Under the pieces are notes generated by a model that was given only the letters and a program-made list of their open reading frames with translations, was not told where the DNA came from and ran no database searches. This document shows positions 25,014-36,502 of a stretch of DNA of 64,000 nt, one piece after another. Source of the stretch: Chalara sp. BL73 (lineage: Eukaryota; Ascomycota; Leotiomycetes; Helotiales); NCBI GenBank assembly GCA_918026815.1, contig CAKJVC010000154.1:372001-436000 (forward strand), read 5' to 3'. The stretch's first letter is position 1, and the number at the start of each line of letters is the position of its first letter. The position numbers were made by a program, and so were the translations under genes.

Positions 25014-25503
25014 TCATCGCTCACCCTTGGCCGATTCCTTCGCAAGCGCAATAACCTCCTTGGCCTTCTCAACCTCCTCGGGCGCACCATCCCCATCCGC
25101 AACCTTATCCTCAAGCTTCTGCGTCGCGGCCTCGATCCTCTCCCGCAAAGGCGGGAACACGGCTTTCGTTTCCTCGATCGCGGCTCTCTGCACCACAGTT
25201 AGCCATGCCTCCTTCGCCCCTCCATTCACCCCGCGTAGGCCTCTTTGGGCAAGCAGATCCGCGCACGCCGCATCGTAGCTCTCGCAGACGTGGCGGAAAG
25301 GCATAAAAAGGCGGAGATGTGAATGTGAGGAACACGAACCTCCTGCTTCAAGGTAAACTCCTTGTTCTCGTCTGCGTCGGAACTTTCGAGCGCCTTCGCG
25401 AGACGCGCCTCCTGCTGCGTGAGCTCTTTATGGTATGATGCTTCTTCTTTGACGAGCCGGTGAAGGGCATTCGTCGCGATTGCGAGGGGGTAGGCGGTGC
25501 CAT
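25014..25503 (-). CDS. Tubulin-binding cofactor A, with a broken first codon region
   Basis: Exon 1 25340-25503 and exon 2 25014-25187 are separated by a 152-nt intron (GTTCGT...TGCAG). The protein reads LAIATNALHRLVKEEASYHK, ELTQQEARLAKALE, ENKEFTLKQE and then RAAIEETKAVFPPLRERIEA: the TBCA/Rbl2 family, which holds folded beta-tubulin before the tubulin heterodimer is assembled. Expected length is about 110 residues; this model gives 112. The only well-placed ATG (25503, context AAAGATGG) is one base out of frame with the rest. The frame would be restored if the C-run at 25486-25490 (minus strand) were one base longer. This is either a real frameshift or a homopolymer sequencing error; an essential-type gene makes error more likely. 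Confidence 0.85.
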
Positions 25504-26454
25504 CTTTATTTTTTCTCGTGCAATCTCTTGATCGAGTGGTTGGAGGGATATGGTGGTTTTCATTCAATGGTAGAGGCGGGGATGGAGGGATGTTTTACTG
25601 CCAAGATATCGTGCCTGGGATTTCTGGGCCGCTCGCGTTCCTGCTTTTCTTGCTGTCTCCTTCCTGCTACAGTGGCTATCAATGTTCACTTAAGTCCGGG
25701 GTGTATTGGAATATCGTATTTGAACCCAGTGAATCTGATGGGCTATTCGAGTGGACGTCAAGTTCCACAATGGCCATGCTCTACAGAAATCACTGGCCGG
25801 TATCCTGTTCTGTTCCCTGTTTTGCATCATGAGGGTCATTTCTGTTTTCGGAACCACAAAGAGTGTTCGTGGGAGCCTCTATCAGACCTTATTTTTTTCA
25901 TGTCTTTTAACCATATTGACAACATTGTGCAATTTCCACTTTCCTGTCACATCAAGATCAATTCATAAAGGTACGCTTGTTCAAACGTCTGTAACACTCA
26001 TGCCCTCTGATCAAAGGGCTTTTAGCAACTGGAAAGGCATCTTCTACTTATGTCCAGATCTCAGGAATGGTTGCTGTCTGTCTTGAGATCCTCAAGAGGT
26101 ATGCCGTTGTCCATGAAAAATGGGCCAGTTCGCGATCCCTGAAAACGGTAGGCCTACAGATCTTTCCTTATCGGGATCTTCCTTTCGAGCTGCTTCTGAA
26201 TCTACTATGATAACCTCCCTTCTCTTCCTTGGTTGAACTTATTAAATGTCAAAAAAGTCCTAGACAGTCAATAAATCCTCGCGGCAACTCGGATTATTAC
26301 AAACACAATACTCCACCTAGATCTCATTCCCGCTAAAAGGAATTGAATATTTGTATTTCTTGCTTGGTGGTGCATATTTCATCTTGTACACAAATACCTC
26401 TTTCCTTCGCATTACCATCATATTCAATTCCTTTAAAGCTTTAAATTCGATGGG
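25504..26454. other. Intergenic, no gene recognised
   Basis: Several overlapping plus-strand frames of 110-160 codons are present, but they are Cys/Phe/Ser-rich without motifs and look like chance frames. This region holds the promoter of tubulin cofactor A and the 3' end of the dioxygenase fragment. Confidence 0.4.
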
Positions 26455-27503
26455 CTACCGAGCTTTGTTTCCTGCACTTCTGATAAACGGTTCCAGAGGC
26501 AATACCGAAGCCTCAGGCGTGATACCCTCATAAATCTGTGCCCATCTTTGCTTCAACACATCAGGCGTCTGCCATGCATTCTCCGGATCGCGAAGCCATA
26601 GTCTCATAAGATGTCTCCTGTTGCATCAATCTCATCAGTATGGATAATCTTGAATATTATTCAAGACATCGTACGTGGGCAGGACGAAAGGTCCAGAACT
26701 TACGTCTTCTCTTCGGTGTCCTTGAAGCCATCCCGAGCGTGGAATAAGCTTAGATTATTCACGTACTGAATATCACCCTTCTGGAAATCCGTTGCGATTC
26801 CAAACTTCTCGCCCAGGAAATGCAGGGTATCGAGAGCTTCAGCTTGCGCTTCGGTGATGGGTGGGATATCAGATGAGCGAGGGAGCGCACCGAACCCGAC
26901 GAAGTAGCGGCGACCATACTGCAGAGAGATACGCTCCGGCGTAGATGGCGTTGCCGGGAAGTGATACATCAACGGGCGGAGAGTATATTGTTTCTCTGCT
27001 TTTTCAAAACTGGAATCCGTTAGCAAAAGTGGCATTCAAGTGAAGAGAAAATAGTGCATACACCTCGTAAGGCCAAGGTTGCGTCAGGGTACGAATCAAA
27101 TCAGGGCGAGTGCGCGCGATCTCATTATACACCCTCCACGTACTGGCAATCTTACTCGCGCCACCCTGCGCACTCGTCTCCAGCGCAAACAAACTCACGA
27201 TGTCCCCAGAATCGGTATGGAAGACTTGCTTGTCGGTCGTGTAAGCAGGGCTGCCTATGAAAGCATTATCTTTCGACGAGCTGAGGTTCTTAATATGAGC
27301 CAGCAGCACATCAGCGGGCCGGCCATCGAATTTGTGATCTTGACGTCCGAGCTGGGGAGCGATATGCACGGAGAGCCCAACGTAGATGATGACGTTCTCT
27401 TCGCGGGTATGTGCGTCGGGATCAAGACCTCGAATGACGAAGAAGCCATGTCCGTTGTGTAGCTCGTCGCTGGGAGGCGGGCTCAAGGTGGAAGTGGGAA
27501 GCA
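26455..27503 (-). pseudogene. TauD/TfdA-like dioxygenase, 5'-truncated
   Basis: Three exons join in frame: about 27503-27062, 27009-26704 and 26617-26455, with canonical introns (GTATGC...TTCCAG and GTAAGT...AACAG). The protein shows DELHNGHGFFVIRGLDPDAH, then KQVFHTDSGDIVSLFALETS with the first His-x-Asp of the iron site, FGALPRSSDIPPITEAQAEA, and NNLSLFHARDGF with the distal His. It then has RHLMRLWLRDPENAWQTPDV, whose Arg would bind 2-oxoglutarate. It ends FIRSAGNKAR. The Fe(II) facial triad is therefore intact, but the first ~80 residues of the family are missing: homology stops at about 27503, where a miniature-element remnant and then PEPCK sequence begin. The longest frame across the joint fuses the two genes. 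Confidence 0.75.
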
Positions 27504-27594
27504 TATACTCTAGGGTGTAGGTTAATAATAAAAACTTTTTGGGTGGTATCTCAGTAATATCAGGATTTTTGAGTGGTAGGTTAGTAAATTGTCG
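27504..27594 (-). mobile_element. Remnant of the 56.8-kb miniature element family
   Basis: On the minus strand this begins CGACAATTTACTAACCTACC, aligning with the terminus of the element at 56841 (CGGCAAATGACTAGAATACC). A CACTCAAAAATCC stretch follows, then a second sub-repeat, ACTGAGATACCACCCAAAAA, like the ACTGAAATACCAC unit of that element. It begins exactly where PEPCK homology stops (27594) and ends where dioxygenase homology starts. Divergence is substantial, so the relationship is an inference from short aligned ends. Confidence 0.5.
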
Positions 27595-29072
27595 ATATTC
27601 AATTGGATATGCGCTGTGGGTAGTCAGCAATGAGGCTAGAACGTCACCAAATCTAATCATACCAGCGAGTGTTCTCGGTCAAAGTCGCATCGTCGTAATC
27701 AACAAGACGGGTCTCGGGGCTGAAGACAACGTTCTCAAGAACTGAACCGAACCTTACCGCATTGAAGATGTCAGGCTCTTTCTCTCCGGAAAGACCATTG
27801 CATGGCATAACACTGTAATATATCAGTGTTGGCTTGCGTAGAGGCTAGACACTTACCCCACCCTCGATGTTGAAAACACCATGATCACTCCAGCAATGCT
27901 CGTCGTCGCCGATCAAAGCACGGTTTGGATCAGCTGAGAGCGTGGTCTTGCCAGTACCAGAAAGTCCGAAGAAGAGCGTGACGTCGCCGTCTCTGCCCTC
28001 ATTTGCCGAAGAATGGAGGGTTAGGACGTTGTGCTTGACAGGCATCTCATAAAAGAGCACAGTGAAAACAGCCTTTTTCATTTCTCCAGCGTATTCAGTG
28101 CCGAGGATAACCATCTCCTTGTCAACAAAGTTTATCGCGACAGATGTTGCCGAGGTCATCCCCTCAGTAAATCTGTTGGCTGGGGATGATCCAGCGTTGT
28201 AGATGGTATAATCTGGGTGAAAGTGCTCTAGGTCCTTTCGATCAGGTCGGATGAGCATATTGCGCATAAAGAGAGCATGGTAGGCCCGAGCGCATACGAC
28301 CCGGACCCTGATTCGGTACTTCTCGTCCCACCCTGCGAATCCATCGACAACATAGATACGATTTCTTGTATTAAGGTAGTCAATGGCTCGTTCACGGTTA
28401 ATTCTCCAGATCTGCAGGGGTCAAAGTCAGCGCCAGCACGCGCAGATCAAGCAAGGAAAGTGTGGAGATGGAGATCTTCCGACAGCGCGTGGACGCTAGT
28501 CGGACGGGAGTGAGGCAGCCAAATCAATGCCCACTCGTCTTCTCCTGTTGAAGCAGGGAAACATGAAGGTAGCGAAAGATTAGATGTTTGCGTAGGCGTT
28601 GAAAGATATGCTCTTACATCAGTCGTCATTGGCTTGTTCACGGGTCCCCACCATATCTCGTTTTCTGAGCTTGGCTCCCTCACGATACGCTTATCTAGGG
28701 GTGATCGACCAGTCTTCGCTCCAGAGTATGCTGTGAGGGCACCAGCAGATGTAATGGCCGAGCCAGTTTCGTAGACAAGAGCATCTTCGTAGAGGGCAGC
28801 AACACTAGGATTTGGAATCTAGTAGAGGCGGAGGTTAGTAGAGGTGGTAGTAATTGAGGTTTGTGTACGTACGATAGCTACATGGTCGTAGTCGATATGT
28901 GCCTTTTCGTGAAGCTCCTCCTCGAGCTCTGTGTGCTCTCTAACAGGCCTGTAAGACGTATCTGTAAACCGGCCGGAAAAATCACGCCGACGATGGCAAT
29001 AGCAACTTGAGGTTGTACCTACCGAACACCACTGGGATGGAGCGTGGTCTTGTTGACCGTATTTGTGGCCAT
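27595..29072 (-). pseudogene. ATP-dependent PEP carboxykinase, 3'-truncated
   Basis: Starts MATNTVNKTTLHPSGVR at 29072. Exons separated by canonical introns then give [92 protein letters not shown] and [20 protein letters not shown]. They continue with the kinase loop [35 protein letters not shown], and [14 protein letters not shown] followed by AYPIEY. The gene normally makes ~550-600 residues; homology stops abruptly at EY (27595), about two-thirds through. After GCYA near 27805 two bases appear lost (normally CYAKCIGLSG), shifting the frame. The enzyme makes phosphoenolpyruvate from oxaloacetate in gluconeogenesis; this copy cannot. Presumably an intact copy exists elsewhere. Confidence 0.85.
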
Positions 29073-29936
29073 ATTTCTGGGTTATGAATGGACAGTTTGA
29101 GGCAGAAGATGATAGCAGGAGACTTCTTGGTCTGAGGGCTCAAGACTTTGCAGTGAACCAGGTCGACAGCTTATCTTATAGCATTGACGGCCGACATACT
29201 TTCTTCGGTTCTGGCTTCGGGATGATGCTAAGTAGCCGCTTGGGTTTGACCGAGGAAATAGAGAAGGGGTTTCCTGCTTACTTTGAGTGCAGCGAAAACT
29301 ACACGGAGCTTCGGAGGTGGACGGGGAGACGAGGTGGATTCATGACGAAGAGGGCGATTCGGAGAAAACAGGTTGTGGGCTGAAGCTAGTTCATCGCATT
29401 TCTATATTTCTACTGCGAATGGCCTGTGATGTTGAGGTTATATTTCAAGTGGCACACATGATCTCTAAGCTGAATTGTAGAAGACACCATGAACCCTTCA
29501 TCCTCTCGCGCTTGGCTCTCTCAGTTCGCTCAGTTGCTGTATGATCCAGTGAACCTGTGCCAAGAACATTTAGCCCTACTAGTCGCCGATCACATGCTCA
29601 ATTAGATTACTGGTGCTGTGTGAGACTTGACATATCTGTTTAACATTGATCATTCGACTTATATAAAACGGGCTGTTCATCCCTGTAATCCCAATTTTCC
29701 TGTTCCACCATGAAAATGTAGGGGAGTATCTATTCCATCTCATCCCATCCTAAAGCCATATCCAAAATTTCAAATCACAAGATGCAAATCTGACTCCCTT
29801 GCTCTACTTCGCACTCCCAACCGAAGAGGGGGCGTCAGACTTTAACTCCTATGATGCATAACCCTAAATACCATGCAAGAAACGAATTTCCCTCCCTCTA
29901 TTTTCCACATCCCCTTCTCTCGGTCCAATGATGGAC
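29073..29936. other. Intergenic, no gene recognised
   Basis: Upstream of the PEPCK copy and downstream of the bHLH gene. A 106-codon plus-strand frame at 29063-29383 overlaps the PEPCK start antisense and has no family features. Confidence 0.4.
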
Positions 29937-31270
29937 TTAACTCAAGATCCTATCGTGACCGTAAGGTTGCTGCTGCGCCTGCCTTGAATTATTGGTTCGC
30001 TCCCGTGATTGCGTCTGTCGGTTCTGCATCAAGATCTCGAAGGCCTCGACGCGGGACTTCAGGACTGCGTATTCTTTCTGCATAGCATTGTTGCGTTTCT
30101 CGAGGTGGACTATGTACTCTGTTGCTTTGGAGAGCACCGTTGCCTATGGTTCATTAACACAGGATTCTCAAACAAGAACATAAAGAGTTAAGATACTTTG
30201 TTCAACTTATCCGCAGGCTTTAAGCCCTGAAGATCCTCTTCCTTTGCTTGGCCATTCCTTCCCCTACCCACGACCCTCAGGCTCGGAACTGAATCCCTCA
30301 ACACGGCGATCTTGTCATTCAGATTCGTGCGATACCGCTTCTCGTTCATGGGATGCGTTGTCTTCTTCACCGGCTTTTCATTCCTCATTCCGGAGTCGGA
30401 CACATCCTCATCGTCATCGTCTTCTACTGAGGACTTCCTTTTCCTACAGTTCTCAAACCTAGACGGTGGTTCGGGACTCGAGGCGGAGGTTGGAGAGTAT
30501 GTTTGCAAGAGGCCGTTTGATTGCGAGGTATTGAGGGAGAGTGATGGCATGGCGATGGCGCAGAGTTGTGATTCTTCTTGTGGAGTGAGGCAGGTAAACG
30601 GTCTTGTGGCAAGGGTTGCCGAAGGTGTGGACCGGGAGGGGTGTGTAAAATAGAGGTTCTGAGGCGGGTCTGTGATTAGAGGAGAGAAGAGAGCGGATGG
30701 TGATTGGAACAATGGCACTTCTGAGATTGATGGACTGCGGGATAGGGTAGATGTATCCTGCTGGATGCGGGCCGGAGTGATGCTCCCCGATGATCGTTGG
30801 CATAACGCTGGCAGCTTAGGTGATTGCGGTTCTTCCTTCAGCTTAGGAGAGATGTCGCTAGTTGGCGACAGAGGATTATCCGCCGGATCTAGCTCGTCCC
30901 AGTCCATCCAGTCGAAGTTGAATATCTGTCCCGACTTGTCTTGTCTCTTTAGTCGCTTGTACGATGGACACTCGAGGCTTGGAGAGACTGGTGAGAGGAA
31001 GATTTCGTCACACAACTCAAGTGGTGTCAATGATCGTTCGTAAGCAGCAGAACTGGACTCGGATGGGTTGCTTTTCTATTTGATAGCTCAAAATGAGTAG
31101 GGTGATTCAGTGTGCCAGGTAAGCAACAGTTCCCAAGCCTGGATGGCTCATGTTATGCTTGAGAGATGGAATCGTTAAGTAACGTGAAGAATAAGGACAC
31201 TAACCTGATATTTCTGTGTTAACAATGAGAAGTAGCCGACGGGGGGTTGTTGAGTGGCAGATTTCGCCAT
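29937..31270 (-). CDS. bHLH transcription factor, SREBP-type basic region
   Basis: Three exons: 31205-31270 (MAKSATQQPPVGYFSLLTQK), 30197-31075 and 29937-30143, all in frame, about 383 residues. Introns are GTTAGT...AATAG and GTATCT...CATAG. The start in exon 1 avoids the non-ATG start of the longest single frame. The N-terminal ~250 residues are Ser/Pro-rich and acidic, as in activation domains. The bHLH lies near residues 255-345: basic region HPMNEKRYRTNLNDKI with the Tyr that marks SREBP-like factors, helix 1 AVLRDSVPSLR, an extended loop, then LKPADKLNKATVLSKATEYI and a leucine-zipper-like helix (HLEKRNNAMQKEYAVL). The standard His-Asn-Met-Ile-Glu is His-Pro-Met-Asn-Glu here. There are no transmembrane segments, so it is not a membrane-tethered SREBP. 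Confidence 0.85.
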
Positions 31271-32517
31271 TAGTTGAGGACGACTCTAGTAAGTTAAGAC
31301 TAACTTCACTCCTACAAATGTGTAGATTCTTAGCTTAGGCAAGATATAATTTGAGCTGCAGGGAATGAGGCTCGAATAGATAAGGTGATCAGCCGTGTGT
31401 TGCAGTTGTGATGTGGTTGAATCGTCGTCGTGACATATCAAGACTGCGGAGAGAGGACTAGATATAAGCTGGTATATAGGAATTGTTTGCAAAGCGCTTG
31501 AGCTTATACCCAGTTCTTACTCGTATCATACGAAAATACTCTACAATGATATGATGGCCCTATACTGGAGTGGATAGACGAGGCTCAAGGTGGAGATGCT
31601 CTCGAATACAATTGACTGGATGCCGAATAAAGAAACCAAATTCAAGGGAGGAGGACACCAAAGCGTTTGCTCCGCGGGCTGGGTGAAGAAATGCAACAGT
31701 CACGACCCTTATGGCGGTATCTGCAACCAACTACGAATCTCGGCAGACCTGCATGGTACTAAGGCGCAAGGTCTGCATATTTCGACGCAAAACCTCATTG
31801 CGCTAAGGCTGCTAGTGTCCCCATTAGATAGCTTGTTTCCCAGGTTTCTATAAACGAACAACTCTTAATGTGAAATATCGAGTACAGTAGTCTTAATAAT
31901 TTGGCTAGCAGCTAACCTGAAATATCTACTACTTTTGCTGTGTTGAAAGTGAAGTGTGAAAGTTCAATATTGGATGGATAAACTTTATTGCTCTAATCAG
32001 TGTGGCTTACACTATCAGGCCACTTATCACGCCAGTACACAACAAAACCGGCAGATTTGGAACGAAGAGGCGTTCTGTTAGCCAATTGGCCCCTAAGCAC
32101 AGAATACTGCGGCAAGTAGGTGGTCGCTTCGGGCGCTGTGCTCGCGACGTACAGTACATTCATTTCTCGTTTGCGCGGCGGACATGTGTCTCGACGATAA
32201 TCGTGCCGACATATTCCATGTTAACGAATCTTATCCATAGCGTCAACAAAACAACTGCTCCTGGAGAGCGTTGGAGATAAACCATTGCGTGACAACAAGG
32301 ATCAACCATCAATCCGAATACAAAATGACTCCCACCCGAGATCAGTGCAGAGATCAACAAGATCTTACGAAGCCGAACTAGCAATATTTCGCGCCAGATT
32401 CACATCGGGGCAACATGTTCTAGAAAATGTATACTATGTAGTACACTATTTCGCGAGCAACAGAATGCCTTGGTACAAAAGAGCGAGGCCCTCTGAAGAT
32501 ACCCGGATAATTCCCTC
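31271..32517. other. Intergenic, no gene recognised
   Basis: Upstream of the bHLH gene. An isolated 87-codon frame (31590-31853) and a few shorter ones show no motif. Confidence 0.4.
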
Positions 32518-33466
32518 TTATTTTCCAGGTTCCATTCTTTCAACTACGCTCGTTAATGTCCTGGCGGCCGTCGCTTCCCTTCTCCGAAACACCTCATTAA
32601 ACAACTCCGGCAGAATCATCTTGCCATTCGCATGCTCAGCCGCAAACCTCACCTCCGCCGATTTCCCCAGCTTCTCCCTCGTTGCCCTAACTGCCTCCTC
32701 CAACACCGCTGTCCCAACGCCGGCTCCCCTGTACCTAGGTCTCGTAGTCCAGGCTCTTACAATGCCCTCTCCTCTGGTCTTCCCACTCTTCATCTTCTTG
32801 TCTTTTCTATTTCCATTCCGTTCCAACCTCAAGATCAATGCACCAATAATCTCATCGGAGTATCGCGATCCAATTATCATATCATTTTCTCCTTTATCTT
32901 TCGAGAACTTCAGTAAGAACTCTTCTGCAAGATTGACATATCCGTTTGTAATAACAAGAATCAGGCACGCCATCGTTGCCGCAGCAGATGTAGTGGCTAC
33001 GATGACGAGATACTCACGTTCAGTATATATAAGTTGGCAGACGATTCCCAAGAGTATGGCATATCCTACTATAGTGATAGGATGAAAGATGACAGCGCGG
33101 GACGCAAGGTGGCGTTGTTCAGCGATAGAATCAGCGACTAGTTCTAGAGCTGCGACTTTGTCGGGTAGGGAACTTAGAGTGATTGTTGTGAGGAGAGGAA
33201 TAGAGTCGAGAATTTTAGTAGAGAGGATTCCACCGCCGGCGTTGATGGCTGCTATGGTTCCGACTGGGGAAGGGGCTAGTGGTGGGAGCGTCTGCGAGGA
33301 GGATGGGCTGACAAGAGGGGTTGAAGTGTTCGAATTCGGTGTTGAAGGTGGAAGGACCAGGTTTGCGCGTAGGAATGAGAAGAATGCTGTGAATCGACCG
33401 ATGGTTAGCAGAGTGTTGGACAGCTTGTGCTATGTACATACGAGACAGCGAAGACCATCGGTACAT
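32518..33466 (-). CDS. Membrane-anchored GNAT N-acetyltransferase
   Basis: Two exons, 33442-33466 and 32518-33386, give about 297 residues. The short first exon (MYRWSSLS) joins through a GTATGT...CACAG intron. Residues ~10-60 are Ser/Pro/Thr-rich. A helical stretch follows (TLSSLPDKVAALELVADSIA), then two hydrophobic segments (VIFHPITIVGYAILLGIVCQ and YLVIVATTSAAATMACLILV) that should span or anchor in a membrane. The GNAT fold comes next: GALILRLE as a core strand and, for acetyl-CoA binding, WTTRPRYRGAGVGTAVLEEA, matching the R/Q-x-x-G-x-G/A motif. The substrate is unknown. The same layout is common among uncharacterised fungal GNAT proteins. Confidence 0.8.
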
Positions 33467-34529
33467 CCGTAAGTGATACCAAAATATACCTTTGTAGTCT
33501 TTAAATGCGCAGCAAGGCCAGAACGATGGTTCAATATGAAGCCTGATTTAGCCCAGGGGCAACAAAATTACTTTGAGAAATCTTGTGCGATCTAGCTTGC
33601 TCTTAAAGCAAAAGTACTTATAAGAAAAGGGATACAATATACTTTCTTTACATATTTGAAATTCACTCACTGATACTTGTCCTAAACCCTGGGATACAGT
33701 TCAGCCAATAAGCAGCAGTGCTGGTGTGGCTCTTAGGAAGGACAAGCTCTTTGACAGGTATGTGCCTAGCCATTCTGTCCCCAAAGAATAGGATGGCATT
33801 AACTCCTCAGTGCCTGGCGTTTAACAAACAATCAATGAGATACCCTTGCTTTTATCCCCTCATGGCGCGAAGTGTTACCCAAAGCACAGGTCCAAGTCTC
33901 ACATACAGATATTGGTGGGGTAGTGTGGCTGTCAAGGCTCGTCCCTGCGAGCCAAGACACTGACAGGAGTTGAATCGCAGCCTTTTGTCACGAGAGCGAC
34001 ACATGATATTCGAGACATCAATCGAGAAAACCTCGCAATATATCATAATATTCTTCACACTCGTACGATAGTCTCACTGTTCGACGACTCTGTGCATATT
34101 CTATCCAAGGCTCGTTAGTTATTAGTGTAGTCTCTGCTATGATTCGTGTCCTAACCTCTAATCTACAACAGCTAAGTGGATATTGGCACCGGCAAGCACA
34201 ATTGAAAATACCAATTGCTTCCGGTTGTATATATAGGGCGCCGTCCTCGAAACCGTCCGATTGTCTATTGAATGGTTAGACTATTGGGTTATGCTCTTGG
34301 GGAACTTCCGCTCTAATACCAGATGGCATACTTTTATCCAGAGCATCGTGGATCCTGCATGAGTATCGCCGCCTAAGCCCTCTGAAGTTCTGGTGTCCGA
34401 TCGCATCTGCCCTACACAGAACAAGTTCAAAAGTTTGAGTACCGCCATCTGGGTTAGCCCTTCACACCCCATATGACAAGTTAAGGTATAGATGAGCATG
34501 GGGTTCGTGACTGAGCTCAAGGTACAGAG
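33467..34529. other. Intergenic, no gene recognised
   Basis: Short frames only; no RNA gene recognised. Separates the GNAT gene from the NOX pseudogene. Confidence 0.4.
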
Positions 34530-36030
34530 ACGAGGGTCAAAGTTATTGTTCAATTTCCTGTTCCATGGACTCTTCACGTACGGATGGTGTGTCGAAGTCT
34601 CCGAAACAGAACCAGTTCAGTCCCGATATCTTAGGGCCATCCCAGGCTATCGGGCATCAATACTCTCACTTTCTGTCTGGATATCACGAGGTGCTGGCCT
34701 GGCTTTGTCAGTGAATGGAGCAATGATTCTGCTACCCATATGCCGAAATATTCTTGTCGCTCGACGAATTGCAGTGGTTCCATCGACAGATTGCATATTT
34801 GCTCTCGTTGTGGACTACTGTACATGGCTGTGGCCACTATGTCAAGTAGGGTCTCTTCCTTCCAACTCTGTCCTCGTTGCGCTAATATTTACAGCTTCTT
34901 CAATGTCGAGAAGACTCAGATTCGAATGGTTACTGCGCTGAAAATCTACTACGCTGATTCCGGTGGCATTACCTGTCAGATCATATGCTTCTTATGTACA
35001 CAAGGGCTCATGATTCGCCAGCGATCTTTTGAAGCCTTTTGATACATGCATCACCTCTTCATCCCTTTCCTTCTTGCACTCTACACTCACGCTACTGGAT
35101 GCTTCATCCCTGATACGGTCAACCCCTTTTCTCCCTTCGATCACGACAACTCCTCTGGCGTTGGGAGCCTCCGGATGGTGGGCTGTATTCCATCAAGTTA
35201 GTGTATCCGGAGAGGCCGTGATCGCCAGAATCGCGAGCCATCCATATGGTAGACTGTTTTCGATTCAACCGTGCAGGACCACCCTGATGGGGATTCAGTT
35301 CAAGAAGCATTCAATGAGGTGTAGGGCAGGTCGGTGGCTATTCCTGAACGTTCCTTCTGTATCTAGATAGCTGTAGCATCCATTCACTATCACATCCTGC
35401 CCCTTCGATCCCTACATTTCCGTCCACGTTCGACAAGTCGGCGACTTCACCCGTGCCCTCGACTCAATAGGCATGTACGAAGTGGACTTGCAAGCTGGCC
35501 AGACGATGCCAGCACTCCGCATTGACGGGCCATACAGAGCACCGGCAGAAGATGTCCTTGGAAGCGAAATCGCCGTGCTTATTGGAACCGGTATCGGTGT
35601 CACCCCATGGGCATCCATCCTCCCTCGAGGCCCAGAGCCAAGAGGATGCAGGCGACTGACTTGGCCAGAACAGCCATGAGTTCTAACGCATTCACACGTA
35701 CCTCTTACGCAGAAACTCGATATCGACGCCTCTCAAATATTATGCTCAACAGCGTTGGTACTGCCGTGGACCCCCTTACCCAGCTGAAATCTCGTACTAA
35801 TTTCGGCCGGCCGGACTTCACGCGACTATTCACACGTATGAGAGAAGGTATCTTGAATAGGACGTATTGGAATGGTTCGAAGGGTGATTTGAAGGTGATC
35901 GTCGGTGTGTACTTCTGTGGTAAGCCATGGTTCCTTGATAGCCAACTTGATAGCAGGTCTAAATGTGGCAGCTAGAGATATCAAGCATGCCTGTAAGAAG
36001 GCAACAACTCGCGAGGTTAGCTTTTTATTT
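34530..36030 (+). pseudogene. NADPH oxidase (NoxA/gp91phox-like) pseudogene
   Basis: Pieces appear in the order of a fungal NoxA. They are LFHGLFTYGWCVEVSETEPV, LSVWISRGAGLALSVNGAMI, WFHRQIAYLLSLWTTVHGCG with a haem-region His, and after an intron ending ACAG, FFNVEKTQIRMVTALKIYYA. These are followed by FEAF-stop-YMHHLFIPFL, where the normal Trp codon is TGA. Then come KAGQWLFL-like RAGRWLFLNVPSVS, HPFTITSCPFDPYISVHVRQ (FAD binding), LRIDGPYRAPAEDVLGSEIA and VLIGTGIGVTPWASIL (NADPH binding). A deletion removes the next part. The sequence resumes with LNSVGTAVDPLTQLKSRTNF, GRPDFTRLFTRMREG and VGVYFCG, then ARDIKHACKKATTRE in a last exon. At least one nonsense codon, frame breaks near 34760 and 35360, and an internal deletion rule out function. 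Confidence 0.8.
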
Positions 36031-36502
36031 TGAAGAAACATTATAGATGCATGAAAAGGGAGATAGTAACGTATTTACTGAGTGGATATTATATGTTGTC
36101 TCCTAGCACAAGTACCTGGAGTATTCAATGACAAATATGATATTGCCCTCAGATTACAAGTTCTTCGTTCGGTTCAAGTTAGTGAAGACTACCAAAAAAT
36201 CATCATTCTATGTCTTCCTCGCCCATTTCTTCCGCACCGCAACAGCGTGCATTCCCCCGTGCAAATTTTCACTAATCTGCTTCTGCTACTGCTACTGCTT
36301 CCGCTTCTGTTGCCACAAGAATTTGCTCGCCAACCGCCACCAACCTCACCGTGCTCTGTCTTGCCACTGCACTCGGACTTGGGTTACAACGCCTTGTAGA
36401 GCTGAAGGACGTGCTATAAGAGAGGTAGTCCTGAGTAGCTAGCCCTTGCTAGAATCCATTTCTACTGCCATTATGCTAACGCGGTTTTCGTTCTTTCACC
36501 AC
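36031..36502. other. Intergenic, no gene recognised
   Basis: Contains a CT-rich, CTGCTTCTGCTACTGCTACT-like low-complexity stretch near 36278-36320. No protein-like frame. Confidence 0.4.

Noticed and set aside
25480..26086. Overlapping plus-strand frames of up to 162 codons
   Set aside because: Cys/Phe/Ser-rich composition, no motif, overlaps the tubulin cofactor start region; judged chance frames.
27004..27660. A PEPCK-dioxygenase fusion gene read as one 218-residue frame
   Set aside because: The frame crosses an intron of the PEPCK copy and the element remnant; both partners are truncated, so the fusion frame looks accidental.
29063..29383. A 106-residue plus-strand gene upstream of PEPCK
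   Set aside because: No family features and it overlaps the PEPCK start antisense.
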